Positions 16,010-25,088 of a stretch of 52,165 bases of DNA are shown here, piece by piece; position 1 is the stretch's first letter, and each line of letters starts with the position of its first letter. The notes under the pieces were generated by a model. It was not told the origin of the DNA, made no database searches, and worked only from the letters and a program-made list of their open reading frames with translations. The stretch is from Bacteroidales bacterium. Its GTDB lineage: Bacteria; Bacteroidota; Bacteroidia; Bacteroidales; F082. The translations under genes and the position numbers were made by a program. The stretch is from contig JAGCPJ010000065.1 of assembly GCA_017965765.1 (NCBI GenBank), positions 1 to 52,165 on the forward strand, written 5' to 3'.

Positions 16010-18870
16010 AAAGCAACTTCATCAACCACCTCGCAGAACAAATCAAAGATAAATACAACCTCCGTGAAGAAGAACTCACGGTGGTCTTTCCCAACAAACG
16101 CGCCGCTTTCTACCTCCGGTCGCAATTCAAGAAGATCTACAATCAAGATATCTGGCTCCCCCAGATGCTCTCCATTCAGGAAGCCATGAGCCAGTGGAGC
16201 GGTATCCAGTTGGTGGACAACCTTGAACTGATGTTCGAGTTGGTGGCCATCAACTCAGCCTTGTATCATGGCAGAGAGAGCCTCAGCATCTTCGGAAGCA
16301 TGGCTCCTCAGATGGCAAACGACTTTGACGAGATTGACCAATATGCGGTGGACGCCAACCACCTGTTTTCCTATCTGGTGGATGAAAAGAGCCTTGGCGT
16401 ATGGCAGCCAGGCGAGCAGATGACCGAGAAAGAGAAGGCCTACCTGGATTTCTTCAAGAATCTGAAGCAATACTACGACCAACTGCGAGAACGGCTTGAA
16501 ACGCAAGGCAAGGGCTACTACGGAATGATCACCAGGAAACTGGCAGGAATGCGCGATGAGGAGCTTTTGGAGATGACGGACCATCGAAAGATCATCTTTG
16601 CCGGATTCAATGCCATCACCCCCACGGAGAAAGCCATCATCGACAAGCTGTATCGCAATGGCGTTGCCGAGGTGGTCTGGGACTTCGACCAATATTATGT
16701 TGAAGACGCAAATAACGAAGCAGGCTGGTTTGCCAGACGGTACCAGGACGTACCCTGGAAACCTCATGGATTCTCTTCCAACCTTCTTGATGAGGCCAAG
16801 GACATCCATCTGGTCGGTGCCATGGGCAACACCATCCAGGCCAAGGCCCTTCAAAGCCTTCTAGAAGTCGAAAAAGACAAGAACACCGCGGTGATTTTGG
16901 CGGACGAGAAGTTGCTGATCCCCGTGCTTAACGCCATTCCCGATGATCCGGAACGCTTTCCGAACATCAATGTCTCCATGGGATATCCTCTGAGGCAAAC
17001 GGCAGTGTATGACTTGGTCAACGCCTTGTTCCTGCTACATCGGAGAGGCCGAAAAGTCAAGGGTGGCGGATGGTACCTTTGGCCCATCTTGCGTATTTTG
17101 GACTTGGAATTGGTCAAGGTGATTTTCACCAAAGAAGAAATCGATGCTATCAACGACTACAAGAACAAGGTTACCAAACAATCCGGTTTCATTTACATTG
17201 CCAAGAATTTCTCCGACACCTGCAAAAGTGCGGATGTCATCGAATTCCTAGGCCTGGTGACCGGCGAGCCGGCAGACATGACGCAGCCGCAGCAGTTTTT
17301 GAAAGGATTGACTTCCCTGTTGTCGTTCATCGCCAACAAGATCCATCGCAACGAAAAGGAAACGGAAGGTCTGTTCCTCTTGAACCAGATCAGCGAAATC
17401 GGGAAAACCATCAACCGATTGGACGGCATCTTGCACCGTTACCAACGCTATGTGGAGCATCTGGATGATCTGAACCTGTTGTTCAACATCGTATCCAACA
17501 ATTCAGCCATCAAACTCAACAGCAGTGCCACTTCCGGACTTCAGGTCATGGGCCTGCTCGAAGCCAGAAACCTGGACTTCGACACCGTTTACATGATTGG
17601 CGTCAACGAGGGCGTGTTACCTTCCGGCAAAAGCCAAAGCAGTTTCATCCCCTATCAGATTCGGAAGGAAACCGGACTCCCCGACTATAGGGAAAAACAG
17701 GCGGTTTACGCCTATCACTTCTACCGTCAGTTGCAAGGCGCCAAGCATATCCATCTCCTCTACAATGCCAGCAGCGCAGAAGCAGGAGGAGAACAAAGCC
17801 GGTTCCTTCTGCAACTCAAATACGAGTTATGCCAACGCAATCCCAAAATCAGTTTGTCCGAGGAGATCTTCACCAACAAAACGACGAAAGATCCTTCCCC
17901 GAACGCTTTGTCGGCCGAAAAAACTGATGATGTTATGGTAAAACTAAGGCGCAAGCTACAAGTGCCGGAGACGCCAGAACAACTCCGCTATGCCATGGCA
18001 CCGACCTCCATCTCCACTTACCTGAAATGTCCTTTCCGCTTCTACATGAGTTATCTGATGGGCGTCAAAGACGACAGCATGGACGAAGAAGTGCAATCGA
18101 ACGTCATCGGAACCATCGTCCACGAAACCCTTAAAAAGCTCTACCATCCCTATCGCAACCAGTTCATCAGCAAGTCGATACTGGAGCACGACATCATTCC
18201 CATTAAAGACAAGTCCCTTGACGTTGTTGTTCATGAAACAATGGTTCAGGGTTTGTCCGATGTCGGTTTCAACTATCTCAACAAACTGAATATCGATAAA
18301 CTATTTGATTGTTACTTCAATTATGAACTCCAAGCAACGGATGGGCACACGCTCACCATGGTGGACCTGGAAGAGCTTTATCATGCCTCGCTGGATGTCA
18401 ACGGTATCCCTTGCGTCATTGCAGGAACCATAGACCGCATCGACCGCTATGACGGGAAACTTCGCATCATCGATTACAAGACCGGCAGGGTAGAACAAGA
18501 TGACCTCGTCGTGAAAAACACGATCAAGGGTCCCGAAGACATCCCGGAGAAAGCAATGCAGTTGTTGATCTACAAATACCTGTATCTACGCACCCATCCC
18601 GACACTGATCCGAACAACGTCACGGCTTTCATCTTCGGATTGAGATACCAGAAGATAGCCTACGAACTCGTTGTTGAAAAGGAGGACCTGAAAACGGATT
18701 TCCTAGGGACGATGGAAGGCTATCTTCGAAGCATCTTTCAAGAAATGACAGACAAGAGCATTCCTTTTGTACAAAAGACAGACAAGCAGCGCAAACAATG
18801 TGAATATTGTGACTTAAGGATCATCTGCCTCAATACTTCAGTAGGATCCTCACTGGAAGATGATCACTGA
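16006..18870 (+). CDS. AddB-like PD-(D/E)XK nuclease / inactivated helicase
   Basis: The 954-residue protein is of the Bacteroidota AddB-like family. The N-terminus (VVFPNKRAAFYLRSQ, about 24-38) and the middle block MGLLEARNLDFDTVYMIGVNEGVLP (about 508-532) mark a UvrD-like fold without a strong Walker A. The C-terminal nuclease has GTIVHETL, then AGTIDRIDRYDGKLRIIDYKTGR with the Asp and the D-x-K catalytic pair. Cysteines in CPFRFY and in the final CEYCDLRIIC are placed to hold an iron-sulfur cluster, as in AddB. With an AddA helicase-nuclease, not in this window, it would process double-strand breaks for RecA. Its last 41 bases overlap the converging endonuclease gene. Confidence 0.9.
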   Translation: MKSNFINHLAEQIKDKYNLREEELTVVFPNKRAAFYLRSQFKKIYNQDIWLPQMLSIQEAMSQWSGIQLVDNLELMFELVAINSALYHGRESLSIFGSMAPQMANDFDEIDQYAVDANHLFSYLVDEKSLGVWQPGEQMTEKEKAYLDFFKNLKQYYDQLRERLETQGKGYYGMITRKLAGMRDEELLEMTDHRKIIFAGFNAITPTEKAIIDKLYRNGVAEVVWDFDQYYVEDANNEAGWFARRYQDVPWKPHGFSSNLLDEAKDIHLVGAMGNTIQAKALQSLLEVEKDKNTAVILADEKLLIPVLNAIPDDPERFPNINVSMGYPLRQTAVYDLVNALFLLHRRGRKVKGGGWYLWPILRILDLELVKVIFTKEEIDAINDYKNKVTKQSGFIYIAKNFSDTCKSADVIEFLGLVTGEPADMTQPQQFLKGLTSLLSFIANKIHRNEKETEGLFLLNQISEIGKTINRLDGILHRYQRYVEHLDDLNLLFNIVSNNSAIKLNSSATSGLQVMGLLEARNLDFDTVYMIGVNEGVLPSGKSQSSFIPYQIRKETGLPDYREKQAVYAYHFYRQLQGAKHIHLLYNASSAEAGGEQSRFLLQLKYELCQRNPKISLSEEIFTNKTTKDPSPNALSAEKTDDVMVKLRRKLQVPETPEQLRYAMAPTSISTYLKCPFRFYMSYLMGVKDDSMDEEVQSNVIGTIVHETLKKLYHPYRNQFISKSILEHDIIPIKDKSLDVVVHETMVQGLSDVGFNYLNKLNIDKLFDCYFNYELQATDGHTLTMVDLEELYHASLDVNGIPCVIAGTIDRIDRYDGKLRIIDYKTGRVEQDDLVVKNTIKGPEDIPEKAMQLLIYKYLYLRTHPDTDPNNVTAFIFGLRYQKIAYELVVEKEDLKTDFLGTMEGYLRSIFQEMTDKSIPFVQKTDKQRKQCEYCDLRIICLNTSVGSSLEDDH

Positions 18871-19849
18871 ATCCCCCATGATACCTTGGACCCACGTAGG
18901 TACGGTTCAGTTTCAGCCCATGGTACGTCTCGTCTTCTTCCAATAAAAATGGCTCATGTATTATTAAAGCGTCGCTTGAAGTACATTGAATTAAATCACT
19001 GTTTATCAAATATTTTGAAACAATGATTTGATCAAAAATCATCCATTGTTCCCGGTACTTCAGCGTGCCTTTGAATCCCAATTGTCGGGGATTGGCAAAC
19101 AGGTTGACCAGGGCGTTTTCAGGCAGTGAATCTTGCCCAAGCCCCGCCCCTAGCACCTTACGGATGCAGGGGGCTTCAGGCGTGTCATTGAAGTCGCCCA
19201 TGATGATGATCTTGGGACAGGCCACCTTCGCAAAGAGGGAGTCCACCTTCCGCCTGAGCATCTGAGCCGCCGCGTTTCGCATCTCCTCAGTTTCCAACTC
19301 CCCCCGGTATTTTGAAGGCCAATGGTTAACGAAGCAGTGAAGGGTATCCTGCCGATAATCAAAAAACTTGGCGTAGAGGATGTCGCGAGAGACTGCGGTA
19401 GTATCCTCGTGATTATGGTATGGAATCGCCTCGCTATGAACCAATTGGAAAAGGTCTTTTGAATAGACAATGGCGGGATCGATGCCACGACGGTCAGGAC
19501 CCTCGTAATGCACCCAGCGGTAGTTGAAACGTTTCAGCGGTGTTTGAGCGAACAACGCATTCAGCACATAGTCGTTTTCCACCTCACAAACACCGAAAAG
19601 ACCGATGGGCAAGCCCTTTGAAAAGGACAATATGGCCTTATAGAGGTTGTTCCTTTTCCGGTAGAAACGTGAGGCAGTCCAATGCTGTTCACCATGTTCC
19701 GTAAAAGCGTTATAGGAGCGCGTGCTGTCAGTAAACGGGTCGAAAAAGTTCTCCATATTCCAGAAAACCACCATGACGGAATCCGCCTGTTGCCCATACG
19801 CCACATCTAAGAACAAGATCCAAATGGCAAACAGAAATATCTTTCTCAT
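18830..19849 (-). CDS. Exported endonuclease/exonuclease/phosphatase-family protein
   Basis: The 339-residue protein has an N-terminal signal peptide (about 1-19, ending AYG before QQADS) and the EEP fold. Visible motifs are VVFWNMENFFDP (about 28-39), the metal/catalytic block IIMGDFNDTPEA and the C-terminal GGFSDHLPVRI with the catalytic Asp-His pair. Members hydrolyse phosphodiester bonds (DNases, sphingomyelinases, inositol phosphatases); the substrate here is not evident. Export suggests periplasmic nucleic-acid scavenging, but that is inference. The 3' end overlaps the AddB-like gene by 41 bases on the opposite strand. Confidence 0.88.
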   Translation of the reverse strand: MRKIFLFAIWILFLDVAYGQQADSVMVVFWNMENFFDPFTDSTRSYNAFTEHGEQHWTASRFYRKRNNLYKAILSFSKGLPIGLFGVCEVENDYVLNALFAQTPLKRFNYRWVHYEGPDRRGIDPAIVYSKDLFQLVHSEAIPYHNHEDTTAVSRDILYAKFFDYRQDTLHCFVNHWPSKYRGELETEEMRNAAAQMLRRKVDSLFAKVACPKIIIMGDFNDTPEAPCIRKVLGAGLGQDSLPENALVNLFANPRQLGFKGTLKYREQWMIFDQIIVSKYLINSDLIQCTSSDALIIHEPFLLEEDETYHGLKLNRTYVGPRYHGGFSDHLPVRILLKY

Positions 19850-19905
19850 ATATTAATAACGAATAATACCACAAAATTATATATTTTAATTTAATTTCGA
19901 CATTA

Positions 19906-19936
19906 TTTGTTATTAATTCAGAATTATTTATCTTTG
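19906..19936 (+). promoter_or_regulatory. Consensus Bacteroidota promoter of aat
   Basis: TTTG (19906-19909), exactly 19 bases, then TAtcTTTG (19929-19936). The ATG lies 12 bases beyond the box, so the 5' leader is only about 9 bases. This also rules out the in-frame TTG at 19907 as start. Confidence 0.8.
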
Positions 19937-19948
19937 CATGTTGAACAA

Positions 19949-20734
19949 ATGAACCGCATTTTTCAGTTAAACGACGACAATTACAACTTTCCTCCGGCAA
20001 ACTTGGCGAACAAGGACGGACTGTTGGCTTTTGGAGGCGACCTTTCGCCCGAGAGGCTTATCATTGCCTATGCTAACGGCATCTTCCCTTGGTACAGCGA
20101 GAACGAGCCTTTGCTTTGGTGGTCGTTGGATCCCCGTCTGGTCATCCGACCAGGTGAGATGCGTGTCTCCAAGTCGCTACGTCACACGCTCCATTCTGGT
20201 CTTTTCGAAAGCCGCATCGACACGGCTTTCGAGGAGGTGATGCGGCATTGTGCCCAGACGCCCCGCGAAGGACAAGATGGCACATGGATCACCGATGAGA
20301 TGCTTGACGCCTACATCCAGCTGTATCGGATGGGACTCGCCCACTCCTTTGAGACCTACCATGAAGGGACGTTGGTGGGTGGACTCTATGGCGTCTCTTT
20401 GGGCAAGCTATTCTGTGGGGAGTCGATGTTTCACCTGATGAGCGACGCCTCCAAGGTAGCATTCTACCAGCTCCATCAGTTTTTGGTAGCCCACGATTTC
20501 AAACTCATCGATTGCCAGCAAGAGACCAAGCATCTCGTGAGTCTGGGCGCTTATTCCATCGACCGTCAGGACTATCTTGACGAGATCCATGCCTTGGTGA
20601 AAGAACCCACCTTGAAAGGCAACTGGGGAGACGGCACAGCGGAAGATTATTTAATTACGATAACCCAAGCCGAAAAGGCCAGATTCAGGGCATACAACCT
20701 GGACTCCGATTTGGCGTTAAACTCTGACGACTAA
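19949..20734 (+). CDS. aat: Leucyl/phenylalanyl-tRNA--protein transferase
   Basis: The enzyme moves Leu or Phe from aminoacyl-tRNA onto proteins with N-terminal Arg or Lys, making N-degrons for ClpS-ClpAP. The 261-residue protein begins MNRIFQLNDDNYNFPPA, and carries the family blocks ANKDGLLAFGGDLSPERLIIAYANGIFPWY and WWSLDPR, and later GGLYGVSLGKLFCGESMFH and DCQQETKHLVSLGA. The start is set by the promoter. Its stop codon overlaps the sirtuin start by one base (TAATG). No clpS lies nearby. Confidence 0.96.
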   Translation: MNRIFQLNDDNYNFPPANLANKDGLLAFGGDLSPERLIIAYANGIFPWYSENEPLLWWSLDPRLVIRPGEMRVSKSLRHTLHSGLFESRIDTAFEEVMRHCAQTPREGQDGTWITDEMLDAYIQLYRMGLAHSFETYHEGTLVGGLYGVSLGKLFCGESMFHLMSDASKVAFYQLHQFLVAHDFKLIDCQQETKHLVSLGAYSIDRQDYLDEIHALVKEPTLKGNWGDGTAEDYLITITQAEKARFRAYNLDSDLALNSDD

Positions 20735-21486
20735 TGGAACTTCAAGACAAAATCAAAGAAGCAGCCCGAATCTTATCTGGAGCCAAGCGGATTGTAGGCT
20801 TCACGGGCGCAGGCACCTCGGCCGAAAGCGGCATCCCTCCTTTCAGAGGCGAAGGAGGCATCTGGAATAAATACGATCCAAACGCCCTTGACATTGATCA
20901 TTATTTCCGGCACACCCAGGATTCATGGAAGATCATCCGTGAAGTGTTCTACAACTACTTCAACAACAACGAAGTAAAGCCCAATCCCGGTCACGAGATC
21001 CTAGCCAAGTGGGAACAGGAAGGCCGACTGACTTGCGTCATCACGCAGAACATCGACGACCTGCATACCGTGGCAGGCAACAAGACCGTATATGAATTCC
21101 ACGGCAACATGTCGCGCTTTATCTGCACCAAATGCGGTCATAAGTTCCCAGCCCGAGAGATACAGCTGACGGAAAGACCTCCCCATTGCGAGAAATGTGG
21201 TGGTTTGCTGAAACCCGATTTCATCTTCTTCGGCGAGGGCATCCCGGAGGACGCTTATTTCAACTCCATCAAAGCCGCTGAGAACTGCGACGCCTTCGTC
21301 ATCATCGGCACTTCAGGACAGGTGAGCCCCGCCAACATGATCCCCGGCATCGCGAAACGCAATGGTGCCAAGATCATTGAAATCAACATGGAACCTTCCA
21401 CCTACACGAACTACATCTCCGACCTATACCTACAAGGCAAATCCGGTGAGATCTTGCCGCAGATCGACGCGTTGATGGAACGGTGA
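20734..21486 (+). CDS. cobB: NAD-dependent protein deacylase, sirtuin family
   Basis: The 250-residue Sir2 enzyme removes acyl groups from lysine, using NAD and releasing nicotinamide. Motifs: NAD-binding FTGAGTSAESGIPPFR (23-38), TQNIDDLH (104-111), catalytic His123 in EFHGN, four zinc cysteines (131, 134, 152, 155) and the GTSGQVSPAN loop. Length is typical of bacterial CobB. It is coupled to aat through TAATG. The fucosidase gene on the other strand ends on the very next base after its stop, leaving no spacer. Confidence 0.95.
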   Translation: MELQDKIKEAARILSGAKRIVGFTGAGTSAESGIPPFRGEGGIWNKYDPNALDIDHYFRHTQDSWKIIREVFYNYFNNNEVKPNPGHEILAKWEQEGRLTCVITQNIDDLHTVAGNKTVYEFHGNMSRFICTKCGHKFPAREIQLTERPPHCEKCGGLLKPDFIFFGEGIPEDAYFNSIKAAENCDAFVIIGTSGQVSPANMIPGIAKRNGAKIIEINMEPSTYTNYISDLYLQGKSGEILPQIDALMER

Positions 21487-22917
21487 TCAATACGCCGCCA
21501 CCTTCGACATGCACAAGGTTCCTTTTGCCACCCAAAAACGAATCCTCAACTTCTCCACCTTCACGGGGTCAAAGCGCACCAATCGCATGTATCCTATCGT
21601 GGTCAGCTCCTCTTCCATATCGATCGGAAGCCATTTTCCATTGACATAGCGGCTGAGCGTGAAATGCTTCACATTTTGGCCCAAAGGGATGTATTCCTGC
21701 AGTAGCAAACTCGTGATTTCGGTGGACTCAGGAAACTCGAAGACCAGATCCGCTCTTCGGATGCCATCTTCCGTTGCCCAATACTTTGTATCGTCTTCAT
21801 CCAGGACACATTTCGGGCTAAAACGACTAGCACGAGTGTTGCTCGCAGTAACCTTGCATCCTTGCAACAAGTCTTTCTGAAATAAAGCTCCCAAAGAGCG
21901 GTACCATTCCGCCGCCCTCAAGGAATCGATGGATGGAATCCTCCCCTCTTTGTTGACGGGGAAATTCAAGAGCAGATTGGCGTTGCGCCCTACACTATGG
22001 AAATAGATATCCGTCAATTGCTCCAAAGACTTCACCTCGTCATCTTCCCTTTCATGGTAGAACCATCCTGGCCGGATGGAGACATCCACCTCCGCAGGAA
22101 GCCAAGCCTCGCCGTCAACGAAACCATGGGACAAGGCTTTGGTGTCGTTCAGCGACACATAATCCGGGTGATAGTTGGACCACATCGTGGTTCCCGCGAC
22201 CCCTTCTTCATTGCCAATCCACCGCAGCGTAGGCACCGTGCCGCCAAAGATTGCCGCATGGGGACAATGGCTCCACACGATGTCCCGAGCCTTCTCATAG
22301 TCATAATAATGCTCCGCCACGATGGAACGCATGTCATTGGCCCCACCATACCAACCTGTGCCTCCATTGGCCCCGTCAAACCAGAACTCAAACAGCTCCC
22401 CATAGTTGCTCGTGAGTTCCTTGATTTGTTGGTGATACACCTGAACATAACCCTGATAGCCATAGTCAGCTTGGTTCCGATCCCAAGGCGAGAGATATAA
22501 TCCGAATCTCATGCCATGCTTTTTGCAAGCCTCAGAAAGCTCACGAACCAGATCGCCATGGCCCTCTTTGTAATAGGTGTTCTTGATGGAATATTCCGTC
22601 GTTTCCGTCGGCCACAGACAGAATCCGTCATGATGTTTGGCGGTAAAAATGATGCCCTTCATGCCACAATTCTTCAGCGTCAAGACCCATTGCTCACAAT
22701 CCAAGTTCGTAGGATTGAAGGTATAAGATGGCGTATCGCCGAAGCCCCACTCCATGTCGTTGAAGGTATTCAGTCCGAAATGGATGAAGGCATACGTCTC
22801 CAACTGTTGCCATTCCAACTGTTGTCGGGTAGGCACAGGTCCGACAGGCTTTGGCGCTTTCGTACAGGAAGCCAACAAGGCCAGTGAAAGGATAAAAATC
22901 GAGGGTATTTTTTTCAT
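21487..22917 (-). CDS. Alpha-L-fucosidase (GH29), lipoprotein
   Basis: The 476-residue enzyme has a lipoprotein signal ending LLASC (Cys18), so it is anchored in the periplasm or on the outer membrane. GH29 motifs are FIHFGLNTFNDMEW, TAKHHDGFCLWPT (93-104) and FWFDGANGGTGW, where Asp181 is the probable nucleophile. A C-terminal region of about 110 residues (from about 365) looks like an F5/8-type carbohydrate-binding sandwich. It should release alpha-linked fucose from glycans. It is divergent from galK, galM and a permease, so the region may process fucosylated galactosides. The -7 box lies only 4 bases before the ATG, predicting a leaderless mRNA. Confidence 0.92.
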   Translation of the reverse strand: MKKIPSIFILSLALLASCTKAPKPVGPVPTRQQLEWQQLETYAFIHFGLNTFNDMEWGFGDTPSYTFNPTNLDCEQWVLTLKNCGMKGIIFTAKHHDGFCLWPTETTEYSIKNTYYKEGHGDLVRELSEACKKHGMRFGLYLSPWDRNQADYGYQGYVQVYHQQIKELTSNYGELFEFWFDGANGGTGWYGGANDMRSIVAEHYYDYEKARDIVWSHCPHAAIFGGTVPTLRWIGNEEGVAGTTMWSNYHPDYVSLNDTKALSHGFVDGEAWLPAEVDVSIRPGWFYHEREDDEVKSLEQLTDIYFHSVGRNANLLLNFPVNKEGRIPSIDSLRAAEWYRSLGALFQKDLLQGCKVTASNTRASRFSPKCVLDEDDTKYWATEDGIRRADLVFEFPESTEITSLLLQEYIPLGQNVKHFTLSRYVNGKWLPIDMEEELTTIGYMRLVRFDPVKVEKLRIRFWVAKGTLCMSKVAAY

Positions 22918-22921
22918 AAGG

Positions 22922-22929
22922 CAAAGATA
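22922..22929 (-). promoter_or_regulatory. -7 box abutting the fucosidase start
   Basis: Minus-strand TAtcTTTG with four bases between its last G and the ATG. No TTG is seen 18-20 bases upstream. If used, transcription would begin at or next to the A of the start codon. Confidence 0.5.
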
Positions 22930-22988
22930 AAAATTGTTTGTCTCACTTCGACTTTTTTTCGTAACTTGCGCCCTTAATTTGAATTGTT

Positions 22989-24140
22989 ATGGACATCACC
23001 GAACTCAAAAGCATCTTCTCCGAGCGTTTTGGCAAGGAATGTTGCGTCTATACCTCGCCGGGACGCATCAATCTTATCGGCGAGCATACCGACTATAATG
23101 GAGGCTTCGTGTTTCCCGGAGCCATCGACAAAGGGATCTACGCCGGCATCTGCCTCAACGGCACCGATACGATCCGCGCCTACTCCATTGATTACCAAGG
23201 ATCGAGTGAGTTTGGCTTAAATGAAGAAGACAAACCTAGCGAAGCATGGGCTCGTTATATCTTCGGCGTTTGCCGCGAAATCCAAAAACGAGGCTATAGC
23301 CTTGGCGGTTTTGACACGGTCTTCTTCGGCAACGTCCCCTTGGGTGCGGGCATGTCGTCTTCCGCTGCCTTGGAGAGCACCTTCGCCTTCGCACTAAACG
23401 ACTTGTTCCAACTTGGTATCGACAAGTTCGAGTTGGCACGTATCGGACAAGCTACAGAACACAACTACTGCGGTGTGAAGTGCGGCATCATGGACCAGTT
23501 CGCCTCCCTCTTCGGCAAGGCAGGCCACTTGATGCGCTTGAACTGCGCCACCATGGAATTCGAGTATTTCCCCTTCAACCCTAAAGGCTACAAGGTGGTG
23601 CTGCTCGACACAGTGGTAAAGCATGAACTGGCCTCTTCGGCCTACAACCGCCGCCGCGAATCGTGCGAAAACGCCTGTGCCCACATCGCCAAGAAACATC
23701 CCGAGGTGAAGTACCTTAGTGATGCCACCATGGCCATGCTCAATGAGATCGATGTGGAGATCCCAGCCGAGGACTACATGCGTGCGGAATATGTCATCGG
23801 CGAGAAACAGCGTGTCCTTGATGTGTGCGATGCCTTGGAAAAAGGAGATTATGCAACCGTTGGTGACCGCATGTACGGCACGCACTACGGCATGAGCAAA
23901 CTCTATGAAGTCAGCTGCGAAGAACTCGACTTCCTCAACGACATCGCAAAAGAATGCGGCGTGACGGGTTCCCGCGTGATGGGCGGCGGCTTCGGTGGCT
24001 GCACCATCAACCTGGTGAAGGAGGATCTCTATGATTCCTTTATCGCTACCGCCAAGGAGAAGTTCAACGCCAAATTCGGCCATGAGCCCAAAGTCTATGA
24101 CGTCGTCATATCCGATGGCGCAAGAAAACTTGACAATTGA
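22989..24140 (+). CDS. galK: Galactokinase
   Basis: This GHMP-family kinase phosphorylates galactose at C1 with ATP. The 383-residue length is standard. Motifs: substrate signature GRINLIGEHTDYN (25-37), ATP-binding LGAGMSSSAALE (118-129) with the Ser-rich loop, catalytic Asp in CGIMDQFASLFG, and the C-terminal GSRVMGGGFGGCTI. It is the first gene of galK, nucleotidyltransferase, galM, permease (gaps 21, 21 and 13 bases). No galT or galE is in the window, so the nucleotidyltransferase next door is the obvious candidate for the next step. Confidence 0.97.
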   Translation: MDITELKSIFSERFGKECCVYTSPGRINLIGEHTDYNGGFVFPGAIDKGIYAGICLNGTDTIRAYSIDYQGSSEFGLNEEDKPSEAWARYIFGVCREIQKRGYSLGGFDTVFFGNVPLGAGMSSSAALESTFAFALNDLFQLGIDKFELARIGQATEHNYCGVKCGIMDQFASLFGKAGHLMRLNCATMEFEYFPFNPKGYKVVLLDTVVKHELASSAYNRRRESCENACAHIAKKHPEVKYLSDATMAMLNEIDVEIPAEDYMRAEYVIGEKQRVLDVCDALEKGDYATVGDRMYGTHYGMSKLYEVSCEELDFLNDIAKECGVTGSRVMGGGFGGCTINLVKEDLYDSFIATAKEKFNAKFGHEPKVYDVVISDGARKLDN

Positions 24141-24161
24141 TTAACTGAACAATTTTATAAA

Positions 24162-25067
24162 ATGAAACCAACTCTATTAGTTTTAGCCGCTGGCATGGGT
24201 TCCCGCTACGGTGCCCTGAAACAAATGGACGGCGTCGGCCCGAATAACGAGGCTATCCTGGATTACTCCATTTTTGACGCCAAGCGCGCCGGTTTCGGCA
24301 AGGTAGTCTTCGTCATCCGCGAGGACTTCGCCGAGGCCTTCAAGAAAGTCAACAACTCCGAGAAATACGGCATCCCCGTAGAATATGTCTATCAATCGCT
24401 TGACAAATTGCCGGAAGGCTTCAGCGTCCCTGAAGGTCGCGTGAAACCTTGGGGTACCTGCCATGCCGTCTTGATGGCCAAGGACGTGATTCACGAACCC
24501 TTCGCCGCCATCAATGCCGATGACTTCTACGGCAAGGAAGCCTACGAGGTGCTGGCCAAGTATTTGATGGAATGTGAGGGTAAGACAGGCGCCTACAGTA
24601 TGGTCGCCTACAAGCTGCGCAATACCATGTCGGACTTCGGCACGGTGAGTCGCGGCATCTGCACCGCCGACGCAGAAGGCAACCTCCAGACCATCGTGGA
24701 ACGCACCGCCATCGGTCACACCGAGGACGGCGGCGCAGCTTACACCGACGAGACCGGTAGCCATCCGTTGGACATGGATTCGCTCGTTTCCATGAACTTC
24801 TTCGGCTTCACCCCCGATTTCTTCGCCTACTCCGAGAAAGGCTTTGTCGAATTCCTCAAGGGACCGGCACAGACCAACATCAAGGCGGAGTTCTTCATCC
24901 CGCTGATGGTGAACCAAAGCATCCACGACGGCTCAGCCAAGCTGAAAGTACTCTCGAGCAACGCCTCCTGGTTTGGTGTCACCTATAAGGAAGACAAACC
25001 CGAGGTGATGCGTAAAATCCGCGAGTTAATCGAAAAAGGCACCTATCCTAACGATCTTTGGAAATAA
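24162..25067 (+). CDS. Sugar-phosphate nucleotidyltransferase
   Basis: The 301-residue protein starts with the pyrophosphorylase-type signature LLVLAAGMGSRYGALKQMDGVGPN (4-27), and has VKPWGTCHAVLMAKDVI and INADDFYG with the metal-binding Asp. It belongs to a family common in Bacteroidales and annotated only generally. It sits directly between galK and galM in the same operon, so I infer that it activates galactose-1-phosphate or a related sugar phosphate to an NDP-sugar, replacing a galT-type step. Nucleotide and sugar specificity cannot be read from the sequence. Confidence 0.88.
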   Translation: MKPTLLVLAAGMGSRYGALKQMDGVGPNNEAILDYSIFDAKRAGFGKVVFVIREDFAEAFKKVNNSEKYGIPVEYVYQSLDKLPEGFSVPEGRVKPWGTCHAVLMAKDVIHEPFAAINADDFYGKEAYEVLAKYLMECEGKTGAYSMVAYKLRNTMSDFGTVSRGICTADAEGNLQTIVERTAIGHTEDGGAAYTDETGSHPLDMDSLVSMNFFGFTPDFFAYSEKGFVEFLKGPAQTNIKAEFFIPLMVNQSIHDGSAKLKVLSSNASWFGVTYKEDKPEVMRKIRELIEKGTYPNDLWK

Positions 25068-25088
25068 TACTCCTAACTCCTCACTAAA

